Positions 24,774 to 33,201 of a stretch of DNA of 64,000 nucleotides are shown here, one piece after another. How positions within the stretch are numbered: the first letter of the stretch is position 1; the number at the start of each line of letters is the position of its first letter. The stretch is taken from positions 124,001-188,000 of the forward strand of contig DGCD01000006.1 of the NCBI GenBank assembly GCA_002384935.1, given 5' to 3'. The DNA comes from Pusillimonas sp. UBA3987. Lineage in GTDB: Bacteria > Pseudomonadota > Gammaproteobacteria > Burkholderiales > Burkholderiaceae_B. The translations under genes and the position numbers were made by a program. Under the pieces are notes generated by a model, which made no database searches, had not been told where the DNA came from, and saw nothing but the letters and a program-made list of their open reading frames with translations.

Positions 24774-26582
24774 ATGAACCAGGACGAGTTGCTGGCACGG
24801 CTTAACGGCATCGAATGGAATGATTTCGAGTGCAAGCGAGCCCAACGTGGAGTGCCGGAGGATGCCTACAAGACTGTGTCCGCCTTCGCCAATACGGCAG
24901 GCGGCTGGTTGGTGTTCGGTGTCAGTGAAGCCAACGGCCAGCTGGACGTGACCGGCGTCGCTGAGCCGGACAAGGTCCAGAATGATTTTCTGGCGGTGCT
25001 GCGCGGTGGGCAAAAGCTGAATCGGGTGATTGCGGTCGATGCCCATCGTTTCGAGATCGACGACAAGCATGTGTTTGCATTCCATGTGCCGGAGCTATCC
25101 CGGTCTGAAAAGCCTGTCTACCTCAAGGGCGACCCCCGGCAGAGTTACATTCGGCGTGCGGCGGGAGATGAACAGGTTACCCAAAGTGAGCTGGAGCGCT
25201 TCCTGCGTGATGCCGCGCAGAACAGATACGATGGCGTAGTGCTGAGCGACATCCCGGTCGACCAGTGTTTTGATGAAACCACGGTGCGTTGGTACCAGGA
25301 GCAATTTGCCCGGCGTAATCCCGAGCATGTGGAGATCACTGATCCGACTGCCTTTCTGCTGAACTGGAATTTCGTGGTTGAACAGGGTGGCAAGACATTG
25401 CCAACCCGTGCTGGCGTACTGCTGTTTGGGACCGGCCGCTATGTTCGCCAGATTCTGCCCCGCCCCGTGCTCGACTATCAGCGTATTGATAGCAGCTTCG
25501 ACAACTGGTCGGCCGATCAGCGCTGGCATGACCGCTATGTGTTTGAAGAGAACATCTTCCAGACTTGGCAAGGATTAGTTGCCCGCTACATGCGCATCGC
25601 CGAGCACCCCTTTTCGCTCGATCCGGCGACACTGCGCCGCAATGACGATCCGCCGGATTATGTGGCCTTTCGCGAAGCGGCTATCAACCTGCTGATTCAC
25701 CAGGATTACGGTGATCACGGCCGCAAGGCATCCATCAAGCTCTTTACCGACCGCACGATTTTCTGGAACCCCGGCGACGCCTTTGCCACCGAAGCGGAGC
25801 TGCTGGACCCTACCGAGAAGGAAGTGCGCAACCCGGCCATCGTCAAAGCGTTCCGCCGTATCGGTTTATCAGACCAGGCTGGTACAGGAATTCGCGCCAT
25901 CTTCCGCAACTGGCATGAACTGGGGCGCACCCCGCCACGGCTGAATAACGACAAGGCGCGCAAGGAGTTCAAGCTGGAGCTGATCAACCAGCCGCTGGTC
26001 ACCGAGGCCATGCAGCGCTTCCGTGAAGCCTTGGGCGCCACCCTCACGTCGGAGCAAGCCGATGCGCTGGCCCTGGCACTAACATTGCCGCAAGACGAGC
26101 CCTTGTCCCTCACCGCCATCCGCAGTCTGGGCATCAGCACCACCCAGCAAGCCCGGGCAGTGGCCGACCATCTGGTACTGCAGCAGCTGCTCGACAAGCT
26201 CAGTGATACCCAATACCAGGTGCCGGACAAGATCCGTCAGCGTTTTGCCCGTGTGGCAGAAGTTCAGGCGGGGGGCCAAGTCGGGGCCAAGTTGGGACCA
26301 AGTTGGGACAAGGCCACCGGGGAAGTCACCGGGGTAGTTACCGGGGAAGTCACCGGGGAAGTTCGCCGACTGCTGGCCGTCATGTCTGGCGAGATGAGGC
26401 GCCGGGAAATTCAGGAGGCACTGGGCCTGAAACATGAAGACCACTTCCGTGACGCCTACCTGCTACCAGCTCTGGCTCTGGGTGTGGTCGAAATGACCCA
26501 GCCGGACAAGCCTCGCTCCAGCAAGCAGCGCTATCGACTCACCGAGCAAGGCAAAGCGCTGCGGAATGGTGACGACGAATGA
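24774..26582 (+). CDS. AlbA_2/GHKL-type ATP-binding protein inside BREX
   Basis: 602 residues from the ATG at 24774 (AAAGG ribosome site); an in-frame ATG at 24729 overlapping pglX is the alternative. Residues about 10-110 are an AlbA_2 (Schlafen-like) domain (DFECKRAQRG, AFANTAGGWLVFGV). About 300-400 is an HATPase_c_4 region (FREAAINLLIHQDY, NPGDAF, QAGTGIRAIF), and the C terminus is a winged helix. A linker has four TGEV-type repeats. Such proteins are common in defence islands, but this is not one of the six core BREX-3 genes. Its stop overlaps the helicase start, so it is translated with the system. Confidence 0.8.
   Translation: MNQDELLARLNGIEWNDFECKRAQRGVPEDAYKTVSAFANTAGGWLVFGVSEANGQLDVTGVAEPDKVQNDFLAVLRGGQKLNRVIAVDAHRFEIDDKHVFAFHVPELSRSEKPVYLKGDPRQSYIRRAAGDEQVTQSELERFLRDAAQNRYDGVVLSDIPVDQCFDETTVRWYQEQFARRNPEHVEITDPTAFLLNWNFVVEQGGKTLPTRAGVLLFGTGRYVRQILPRPVLDYQRIDSSFDNWSADQRWHDRYVFEENIFQTWQGLVARYMRIAEHPFSLDPATLRRNDDPPDYVAFREAAINLLIHQDYGDHGRKASIKLFTDRTIFWNPGDAFATEAELLDPTEKEVRNPAIVKAFRRIGLSDQAGTGIRAIFRNWHELGRTPPRLNNDKARKEFKLELINQPLVTEAMQRFREALGATLTSEQADALALALTLPQDEPLSLTAIRSLGISTTQQARAVADHLVLQQLLDKLSDTQYQVPDKIRQRFARVAEVQAGGQVGAKLGPSWDKATGEVTGVVTGEVTGEVRRLLAVMSGEMRRREIQEALGLKHEDHFRDAYLLPALALGVVEMTQPDKPRSSKQRYRLTEQGKALRNGDDE
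26316..26363 (+). repeat. 12-bp minisatellite encoding TGEV repeats
   Basis: Four 12-base units of the form ACCGGGGAAGTC (second unit GTAGTT) encode TGEV-TGVV-TGEV-TGEV in the linker before the C-terminal winged helix of the AlbA_2 protein. In-frame tandem units of this kind can change number by slippage without breaking the gene. Confidence 0.85.
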
Positions 26583-29416
26583 CACAACCGTTGCACGATT
26601 ACAGTATTGGCGATTGGTGCTGGTTCGTCCGGCAGGCGACCCCGTGCCGCGTCGTTGAACGCCAGGACGTGTGGGGCGAAGTGGCCTATCGTGTGTGGCT
26701 ACCGGCCAGGAACACAGTGGTACGTGCCCGCGCCCAGGATCTCGATGATCTGGCAGCGGTGCGCCCGGCGGTTGAGCAGATCCTGCATACGGCGGCATCC
26801 GCAAAGCTGCTGGATGCCCTGGAAGACAACCTGCTGCTGGCCCCTATCCAGTCCAGTGTGGTGCCACTGCCCCACCAGCTGTACGCGCTGAACCGGGCCA
26901 TGAGCCGCGACCGCATTCGCTACCTGCTGGCGGACGAGGTGGGCCTGGGCAAGACCATCGAGGCTGGCCTGATCCTGCGCGAGCTGAAACTGCGCGGCAT
27001 GGTGCGACGGGTGCTGGTGGTGGCCCCCAAAGGCCTGATCCGGCAATGGCAGGCGGAGATGCGTTTGCATTTTGGCGAGCACCTGCGCTTTATCGAAGCC
27101 GCCGAGCTGGCAGCCTTTCGCGCCTGGCGCGCCGAGGGCACCCAGAATGACGACAACCTCTGGGCCATGCACGACCAGGTGATTGTGTCGCTGGATTCGG
27201 TCAAACCCATTGAAGGCCGCCGTGGCTGGAGCCTGGAACAACTCAACAGCTACAACCGCGAGCGTTTCGAAGACCTGGTTTCTGCCGGCTGGGATCTGGT
27301 GATCATTGATGAGTCCCACCGCATGGGTGGCAGTACCGACCAGGTCGCCCGCTACAAGCTGGGCGCCGCTCTGGCCGAAGCTGCTCCCTACTTGTTGCTG
27401 CTGTCCGCCACGCCACATCAGGGCAAGACTGATCAGTTCTTGCGCCTGATGCAGTTGCTCGACCGCGAGGCCTTTGTTGATGAGGGGAGCATCCACCGTG
27501 ACAGGGTGCAGCCGTTTGTCATCCGCACCGAAAAGCGGTCCGCCATCAATGCCGATGGCCAGCCCTTGTTCAAGCCGCGCTCCACGCGGCTGCAGGCGGT
27601 TGCCTGGCAGGCACGGCACACGGCGCAGAAGCAGCTGTATGACGCAGTCACCGACTATGTGCGCCACGGCTACAACCAGGCGATGGCCGCCAAGCAGCGC
27701 CACATCGGGTTTCTGATGATCCTGATGCAGCGGCTGGTGACCTCCAGCACCGCAGCCATCCGTGCCACGCTAGAGAGACGCCAGGCCTTGCTGGATGCGC
27801 CACAACCCCAAGCCAACCTGTTCGATAGCGTGGACCTGGACGAGTGGGCAGAACTCGATGGGCAGTCACAACTCGACGTGGCCCTGCAGGCCAGCAACTG
27901 GGAGCAGGAGAAAGCCGAAGTCGAGATGCTGCTTGATCTGGCCCGGGAAACCGAACGGCAAGGCACCGATGCCAAGGCCGAAGCGCTGCTGGAGCTGATC
28001 TACAAGCTGCAACAGGAAGAGAACGCCCCAGAACTGAAGGTACTGGTGTTCACCGAGTTTGTGCCTACTCAGGCGATGCTGGCCGAGTTTCTGGAAAGCC
28101 GCGGGTTTCCCATTGTCCTGCTTAACGGCGGCATGGATCTGGAGGCGCGCACCCGCGCCCAGCAAGCATTCTCCCGCGATGTACGGGTGCTGATCTCTAC
28201 CGACGCCGGCGGTGAGGGCCTGAACCTGCAGTTCTGCCATGTGATCGTCAACTTCGATATGCCCTGGAACCCGATGCGCCTGGAGCAGCGAATCGGCCGC
28301 GTCGACCGCATTGGCCAGCCCCATGTGGTGCGTGCCATCAACTTCGTGCTGGAAGACACCGTGGAACACCGTGTCCGCGAAGTGCTGGAGCAGAAGTTGG
28401 AGATCATTGCCCAGGAGTTCGGTGTCGATAAAGCCGCCGACGTGATGGACTCCGTGGAAGTCGAGCCACTGTTTGATGAACTGTTTGTGTATGGCCTGCA
28501 CGACCCAGAATCCATCGACAAGGAGTGCGACGCAGTCATCAACCAGGTACGCGAGAAAGTGGCCGCGAGCCGCGCTGATACGGATTTGCTGACCGATGAT
28601 CACCCGCTGGAAGCGGTTGAGTCCCAGAAATGGCGGGACCACCCAGCGCAGTACTGGCTGGAACGTGCGGTAACTACCGGCTTGCCCACCCGTGGCGGCG
28701 CAGCGGAGCAGTCAGTTCATACCTGGCGTTTAACTTGGGCGGATGGCACTGAATCTTTCCCTGTCTGCTTCGATGCGCGAACCGCTGAGCAGAACCCGGA
28801 GATGGAATGGATCACCCTGGAAGATCCCCGAGCCCGTGCGCTGATCGGCGATCTGCCGCGCTGCGTGGCCGGCCAGCCGCTGCCTGTCGTACAGGTAACC
28901 GGACTGCCTGACACCGTGCAGGGTACCTGGTCGCTGTGGAGCGTGAGCCTGGCTGCTTCCAACAGCTCGGCCAACTTCACCCGGCGTCGCTTCCTGCCGG
29001 TCTTTGTTACCGATGATGGACGCAGCTTTGTTCCCACCGCCAAGCGGATCTGGGATCTGTTGCTGACCGAAGAGGTGCGCCTGACGGCGGACCCGGACAG
29101 TGAGCATGCAGCCGCACTCTTTGAGCAATCGCTAACGGCAGCCAAAGGTCAGGGTGAGCGGCTTTTCTCCGAGCTGCTGGAAGAGCACCGAACCTGGCTC
29201 ACTGAGGAGCGCGAGCGCGCCCGCTATGCCTTCGAGTCGCGCTTTCAAGCCATTGGCCGAATCGGCCTACCTGCCGTTCGCGAGCACCGGCGTAAGCGCC
29301 TTGAAACCGAACATCAGGCCCGTATGGCAGATCTCGCGGAAGCAGCAGCCTGCACGCCAGAGCTGAATGCCGTGCTGATACTGCGCATTGGCTCGGCGGG
29401 AGGGGCCGCAGCATGA
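26579..29416 (+). CDS. brxHII: BREX-3 SNF2-like helicase BrxHII
   Basis: 945 residues. Helicase motifs are LADEVGLGKTIEAG (D119), VVAPKGLIRQW, DESHRMGG (D244), LLSATPHQGK, STDAGGEGLNLQ and QRIGRVDRIGQ, the set of SNF2/RapA-like superfamily 2 translocases. A long C-terminal region follows. It starts inside the stop of the preceding ATPase gene and its stop overlaps pglZ. DrmD of DISARM has similar motifs, but the flanking brxF, brxC, pglZ and brxA make BREX-3 the right assignment. Confidence 0.9.
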   Translation: MTQPLHDYSIGDWCWFVRQATPCRVVERQDVWGEVAYRVWLPARNTVVRARAQDLDDLAAVRPAVEQILHTAASAKLLDALEDNLLLAPIQSSVVPLPHQLYALNRAMSRDRIRYLLADEVGLGKTIEAGLILRELKLRGMVRRVLVVAPKGLIRQWQAEMRLHFGEHLRFIEAAELAAFRAWRAEGTQNDDNLWAMHDQVIVSLDSVKPIEGRRGWSLEQLNSYNRERFEDLVSAGWDLVIIDESHRMGGSTDQVARYKLGAALAEAAPYLLLLSATPHQGKTDQFLRLMQLLDREAFVDEGSIHRDRVQPFVIRTEKRSAINADGQPLFKPRSTRLQAVAWQARHTAQKQLYDAVTDYVRHGYNQAMAAKQRHIGFLMILMQRLVTSSTAAIRATLERRQALLDAPQPQANLFDSVDLDEWAELDGQSQLDVALQASNWEQEKAEVEMLLDLARETERQGTDAKAEALLELIYKLQQEENAPELKVLVFTEFVPTQAMLAEFLESRGFPIVLLNGGMDLEARTRAQQAFSRDVRVLISTDAGGEGLNLQFCHVIVNFDMPWNPMRLEQRIGRVDRIGQPHVVRAINFVLEDTVEHRVREVLEQKLEIIAQEFGVDKAADVMDSVEVEPLFDELFVYGLHDPESIDKECDAVINQVREKVAASRADTDLLTDDHPLEAVESQKWRDHPAQYWLERAVTTGLPTRGGAAEQSVHTWRLTWADGTESFPVCFDARTAEQNPEMEWITLEDPRARALIGDLPRCVAGQPLPVVQVTGLPDTVQGTWSLWSVSLAASNSSANFTRRRFLPVFVTDDGRSFVPTAKRIWDLLLTEEVRLTADPDSEHAAALFEQSLTAAKGQGERLFSELLEEHRTWLTEERERARYAFESRFQAIGRIGLPAVREHRRKRLETEHQARMADLAEAAACTPELNAVLILRIGSAGGAAA

Positions 29417-31443
29417 CGTACTTATCCAAGGACAATGTCGCCCATCGCAGCACGCTGCTGGCTAATCGCATTCTGAAGGAGTTCCCGTCCGACCTGGCCC
29501 GGCTGTGGATTGGGGCGGACCCGGACAACGTGCTGCTGGACGAGCAGGTACTAGCCGGACTGCGTGAACGCGGCTTCGATGTGCTGCCATTCGAGGACAG
29601 CATCGCTTTTCGTGCCGAATACGAAGAACGCTACCGCGCCGCCTGGGAGGCTGGAGAGCCCAATGCACCAAGCGCTCTGGTCATCCAGGTGCGCGATTCC
29701 AGCACTGCGGAGCTGCCCTGGGATTACTTACGCCAGGCGCGCAAGGTTAGTCTCTCGCTCGCAGAGCTGTTTCCAAAGCTCAGCTATACGGTGCTGAGGC
29801 AGCTGGGTAGTGAGATCCTGCCGTCGCTGTTCGAGGTGCAGGCCCGCCACGCGACTCAAGCGATGGGCGAAGCCGCCACCAAAGAATTTGTGCTGACGCA
29901 CATCTACCGGGTAAGCCCCCACCTGATTACCAGACCGGAAGACTTATGGCGTGAGCTACTGCGTCTGCACTACCGCGAGACGCTGTTGCCTCAGACCTTG
30001 GCCGAGCACATTCACCAGGTGTTGGCCGACCGGCCGGTGTTCGCCAGTAGCCCGATTGCCGAGCTGTTCTCCAACAGAAGTTTTGCGCTGCGTGTGGTAC
30101 AGGACGCCTGGTACCGCTACCTGAACAAACTAGGGCTGATCGGCAGGCGCACGGCGGAGCCGGTAGCGCCGGACTACATACCGCAGCTCGACATTCCCTT
30201 CGAGCATCACGATATCCGCGTCATCGTTGATTCGATGTTCCTGGACGGCACGCTACACCCGCTGGCCATTCAGGGCGTGCCGGCCAGCTTGCCGGAATGG
30301 GCAAAAGCTGGGGTGGTGCAGGACCCCGCAGCGATGCGTAATCTGGTTCTGGAAGGGATCAAGAACCTCAGTGAAGAGCTGCCTGGCGCCACATCGTCTT
30401 ACAGGGATTGGCCCCACTTTGCGCGGCGGCTTGGTGAGGTGATCTCGCGTTTCCACAGCTTGGATGCCGTGCGTGCAGAAGGCCTGAAGGCGGACATGAA
30501 GGATTTGGTGGCTCGCGCCGACAGTGAGCTGCAAACCTGGGTTCAGGCGCACTACGCTGACTTACCTTCCCTGCCCGCTGCCAAGGGGCCGGTGATGGTG
30601 CATCAAGTGCCGCGCTACCTGGCGATGCGCCGAGCTAACGGTGAGGAAAAAATTGCGCTGGTCGTCTTCGACGGGTTGGCTGTCGATCAGTGGACACAAA
30701 TTCGCGAGAACCTTATCCAGCATGCGCCGCGTTTGATGTTTGATGAAAACGCCTGCTTTGCCTGGCTGCCCACGCTGACGTCCATTTCCAGGCAGGCATT
30801 ATTCTCCGGCCTGCGCCCACGCGAGTTCGCCGAGCACATCGAGACAACCTCAAAGGAGCCTCAGCATTGGACCCGGTTTTGGCAGGACCAGGGGTTGCGT
30901 GCCAACGAGATCCTCTATCGAAAGGCGATCAAGCGCACTGATGAGATGCCGGAGTTGCAGGAGCTGCTCTCGAATCCTGCCCTGAAAGTCGCCGGCCTGG
31001 TGGTGGATACCGTGGATGAAATCATCCACGGAGCCGTGCTCGGCAAACGCGGTGTGGCTGCACAGATCAACAGCTGGTGTGAGTCGGGGTTTGTTGATCG
31101 GCTGTTTGCGATGCTGCTCGACCAGGGCTTCCATATCTACCTGACTGCCGACCATGGCAATGCGGAGGCCGTGGGCATTGGTCGCCCAAACCAGGGGGTC
31201 GCTTCGGAGCTGCGCGGCGAACGGGTACGCACCTATCGCAGTGAAACCATGATTGCCGAGACAGCAACTGCGATACCGGACAGCTTTCGCCTCGATATCG
31301 CTGGCCTGCCGGCCAATTTCATGCCGCTGTTTGCAGGAGAGCGCGGAGCCTTTGTTCCGAAGGGTGACCAGGTAGTGGTCCACGGTGGCATGTCCCTGGA
31401 GGAACTTATCGTGCCCTTTGTGAAAGTGAGTTACGTCAATTGA
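29413..31443 (+). CDS. pglZ: BREX-3 alkaline-phosphatase-superfamily protein PglZ
   Basis: 676 residues. The PglZ domain lies in the second half: VVFDGLAVDQW with D420, SRQALFSGLRP, and TADHGNAEAVG with D580 and H581, the metal-binding positions of the alkaline phosphatase superfamily. A conserved VHGGMSLEELIVPF closes the protein. PglZ is the signature protein of all BREX types and is a metal-dependent phosphodiesterase/nuclease candidate. The gene overlaps both neighbours by a few bases. Confidence 0.93.
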   Translation: MTYLSKDNVAHRSTLLANRILKEFPSDLARLWIGADPDNVLLDEQVLAGLRERGFDVLPFEDSIAFRAEYEERYRAAWEAGEPNAPSALVIQVRDSSTAELPWDYLRQARKVSLSLAELFPKLSYTVLRQLGSEILPSLFEVQARHATQAMGEAATKEFVLTHIYRVSPHLITRPEDLWRELLRLHYRETLLPQTLAEHIHQVLADRPVFASSPIAELFSNRSFALRVVQDAWYRYLNKLGLIGRRTAEPVAPDYIPQLDIPFEHHDIRVIVDSMFLDGTLHPLAIQGVPASLPEWAKAGVVQDPAAMRNLVLEGIKNLSEELPGATSSYRDWPHFARRLGEVISRFHSLDAVRAEGLKADMKDLVARADSELQTWVQAHYADLPSLPAAKGPVMVHQVPRYLAMRRANGEEKIALVVFDGLAVDQWTQIRENLIQHAPRLMFDENACFAWLPTLTSISRQALFSGLRPREFAEHIETTSKEPQHWTRFWQDQGLRANEILYRKAIKRTDEMPELQELLSNPALKVAGLVVDTVDEIIHGAVLGKRGVAAQINSWCESGFVDRLFAMLLDQGFHIYLTADHGNAEAVGIGRPNQGVASELRGERVRTYRSETMIAETATAIPDSFRLDIAGLPANFMPLFAGERGAFVPKGDQVVVHGGMSLEELIVPFVKVSYVN

Positions 31444-32165
31444 AAACAACCAATCCGCCCGCCCCCAAAATCGGCTTCGACCGATACATAGCGCTGGAGT
31501 GGGCGTCAGCGGCTTTACGGGTGCGTGCCGGCCTGGCTGAACCCGATGACTTGAATGCCCTGCTGGATGATGCGGGGCTCGGCGTGGCGGCGCGCAAAAA
31601 GACGCGCACCGTACTGAATCGCCTATGGCTCGAACCACGACCGGAACTGGCCAGCTTCGCTGAACGCGGTATCGCCCTCTACAAGGCCAACCCTGGCGTT
31701 CCAACCGCTGCCTTGTCCTGGGGAATGGCAATCGCCAGTTACCCATTCTTCGGCAAGGTCGCTGAATTGGTGGGCCGCTTGTCCGCACTCCAGGGAGACT
31801 GCGCCTCGACAGAAGTCCATCGCCGCATGAGCGAAGTCTATGGTGAGCGGGAAGGCACCTACCGCATGACCAACATGGTACTGCAGTCTCAAGCCAGTTG
31901 GGGCGCCATCCAGCGCGTGGAGAAAGGCAAGCGCCTGGTCCGCCTGAAACCCCAGGTGCTCAATGATGCCGAGACCATCGCCTGGCTGATTGAGGCTGCC
32001 TTGCGCTACGGAGGCAAATCAGTGTCCGTGCCGGCCCTGTCGTCCCTGGCTGTGCTCTATCCATTCGTTCTCGATCAACCACTGGGCTACCTGGCGTCGC
32101 AAAGCGCGAACCTAACGCTCCATGCCCAAGGGCCTGGCAACCAAGTGGTGGGCTTGCGGGCATAA
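31440..32165 (+). CDS. brxA: BREX-3 protein BrxA
   Basis: 241 residues from a TTG start overlapping the pglZ stop. It has the pattern of the NusB-like DNA-binding BrxA family: RTVLNRLWLEP, LSWGMAIASYPFFG, and a C-terminal winged-helix half with RMTNMVLQSQASWG. BrxA closes the type 3 operon, as expected from the known order brxF, brxC, pglX, brxH, pglZ, brxA. Confidence 0.85.
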   Translation: MKTTNPPAPKIGFDRYIALEWASAALRVRAGLAEPDDLNALLDDAGLGVAARKKTRTVLNRLWLEPRPELASFAERGIALYKANPGVPTAALSWGMAIASYPFFGKVAELVGRLSALQGDCASTEVHRRMSEVYGEREGTYRMTNMVLQSQASWGAIQRVEKGKRLVRLKPQVLNDAETIAWLIEAALRYGGKSVSVPALSSLAVLYPFVLDQPLGYLASQSANLTLHAQGPGNQVVGLRA

Positions 32166-32458
32166 GACTATGACTTGCGTAAGGCACTGTACGCATACAG
32201 AAACAACTGAGGTGAACCGAAACGGCTCAATTCATTCAGCCAATCGCATCTTCCAAGCCCGCCTGAAACCACACTGTTGTTTTTATGGAGAAACGCAAAA
32301 ATTTCCCCAAACAACAGCACTGAGCCAACACACGCAGAGGCGGAAATTCTCAAAATTCCCGAGCCCACACGCTATGCGCGAGAGATAGCCGCAAACTTGG
32401 CTAAGCTAACTGAATTGCGATACAAGATATCTCAATCAGACTCAACGGGAGATTCCTT
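32166..32458. other. Intergenic stretch after brxA
   Basis: 293 bases without a credible gene. It contains the imperfect stem-loop at 32274-32317, a small AGATATCT palindrome at 32427-32434 and the ribosome binding site (GGGAG) of the antitoxin gene. I see no attachment-site repeat or IS end here. Confidence 0.6.
32274..32317. other. Long imperfect inverted repeat downstream of BREX
   Basis: Perfect 9-base arms CTGTTGTTT and AAACAACAG enclose a second, imperfect inner pairing (GGAGAAA with TTTCCCC). It could fold as an RNA hairpin at the end of the BREX transcript, but there is no T run directly after it. Confidence 0.45.
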
Positions 32459-32734
32459 ATGGCAACCACCACCATGGTGCATGTTCGTGTAGACGAAAAA
32501 ATCAAGGCAGAGGCCACGGAAACCCTGGCATCAATGGGTTTGACCATTTCTGATGCCGTTCGCGTCTTCCTGACCCGCGTTGTCGCCGACAAGGAGCTGC
32601 CATTCGCAGTTAAGGCCCCAAATACCTGTAGCCGTGCGGCGATGGCCGAGGCTGAGGAAATCATCAAGAACCGTCGTACCCGCTTCAATAACTCAGAAGC
32701 CCTGATTGATGACCTCGAAAAAGCCAGCCGCTAA
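32459..32734 (+). CDS. RelB/DinJ-family antitoxin
   Basis: 91 residues with a clear ribosome binding site. The N terminus (MVHVRVDEKIKAEATETLASMGLTISDAVRVFLTRV) is the ribbon-helix-helix DNA-binding part of DinJ-type antitoxins; the rest would wrap the YafQ toxin. The partner gene that overlaps its end is wrecked, so the antitoxin is an orphan that may now act only as a DNA-binding protein. Confidence 0.88.
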   Translation: MATTTMVHVRVDEKIKAEATETLASMGLTISDAVRVFLTRVVADKELPFAVKAPNTCSRAAMAEAEEIIKNRRTRFNNSEALIDDLEKASR

Positions 32735-32864
32735 TAAGCGAACCACTCTGCCAAGCGCTGACGGGAGATTGGGTGACTATCGGGAGTGTTACGTGGGTGG
32801 CGACTTTCTGCTGATATACCGACTTGATGACACGGGCAAGTTATCATCTATTCCATCAATCTAA
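32709..32864 (+). pseudogene. YafQ toxin remnant with internal deletion
   Basis: The ATG at 32709 overlaps the antitoxin end, as usual for dinJ-yafQ pairs, and opens a 51-codon frame. It begins MTSKKPAANKRTTLP, then jumps to GDYRECYVGGDFLLIYRLDDTGK, a typical YafQ C-terminal segment. About 50 central codons are missing. Just before GDYREC the bases read CTGACGGGAGATTGG in another frame (LTGDW), so one G was also lost. The end is replaced by SSIPSI, removing the THSxLF tail with its catalytic His. The toxin must be inactive. Confidence 0.75.
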
Positions 32865-32880
32865 CCTGGGAAAGTAGCAA

Positions 32881-33201
32881 ATGGATCAAGTCATTCAGCG
32901 ACTGCGCCGGTTCCGCGACGAACGAAACTGGCAGCAATTCCACAACTCTAAAGATCTTGCCCTGGCGCTTAGTATCGAGGCTGGCGAATTGCTGGAGGCT
33001 TTTCTGTGAAAGTCGCCGGAAGACGCCGACCCGGAGAAAGTTAAGGAAGAACTCGCCGATGTGTTTGCCTATGCACTGCTGCTGTCAGATGCTTACAACT
33101 TCGATTTAGAGAAAATCATTCTGGAGAAAATTGACAAAAATGAAGCAAAGTATCCAGTAAGCAAGGCAAAGGGAACTGCGAAAAAATACAACGAGCTATG
33201 A
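32881..33201 (+). pseudogene. MazG-like nucleotide pyrophosphohydrolase with in-frame TGA
   Basis: Read through, the frame gives 106 residues of a MazG-like/RS21-C6 type enzyme: LRRFRDERNWQQFH, then LALSIEAGELLEAFL, the stop at codon 43 (33007-33009), then KSPEDAD and EELADVFAYALLL with the metal-binding EExxD. Family members have Trp (LWK) where TGA now stands, so TGG to TGA is the simplest explanation. MazG enzymes hydrolyse nucleoside triphosphates, including alarmone or damaged nucleotides. The stop overlaps the next start (ATGA), so a read-through or sequencing error should be considered. Confidence 0.78.

Noticed and set aside
26579..29416. DISARM DrmD identity for the SNF2 helicase
   Set aside because: None of drmA, drmB, drmC or a DISARM methyltransferase is present; the neighbours are BREX-3 genes.
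33007..33009. TGA in the MazG-like gene as selenocysteine
   Set aside because: The family has Trp here rather than Cys, and no selenocysteine-insertion hairpin is evident just downstream.
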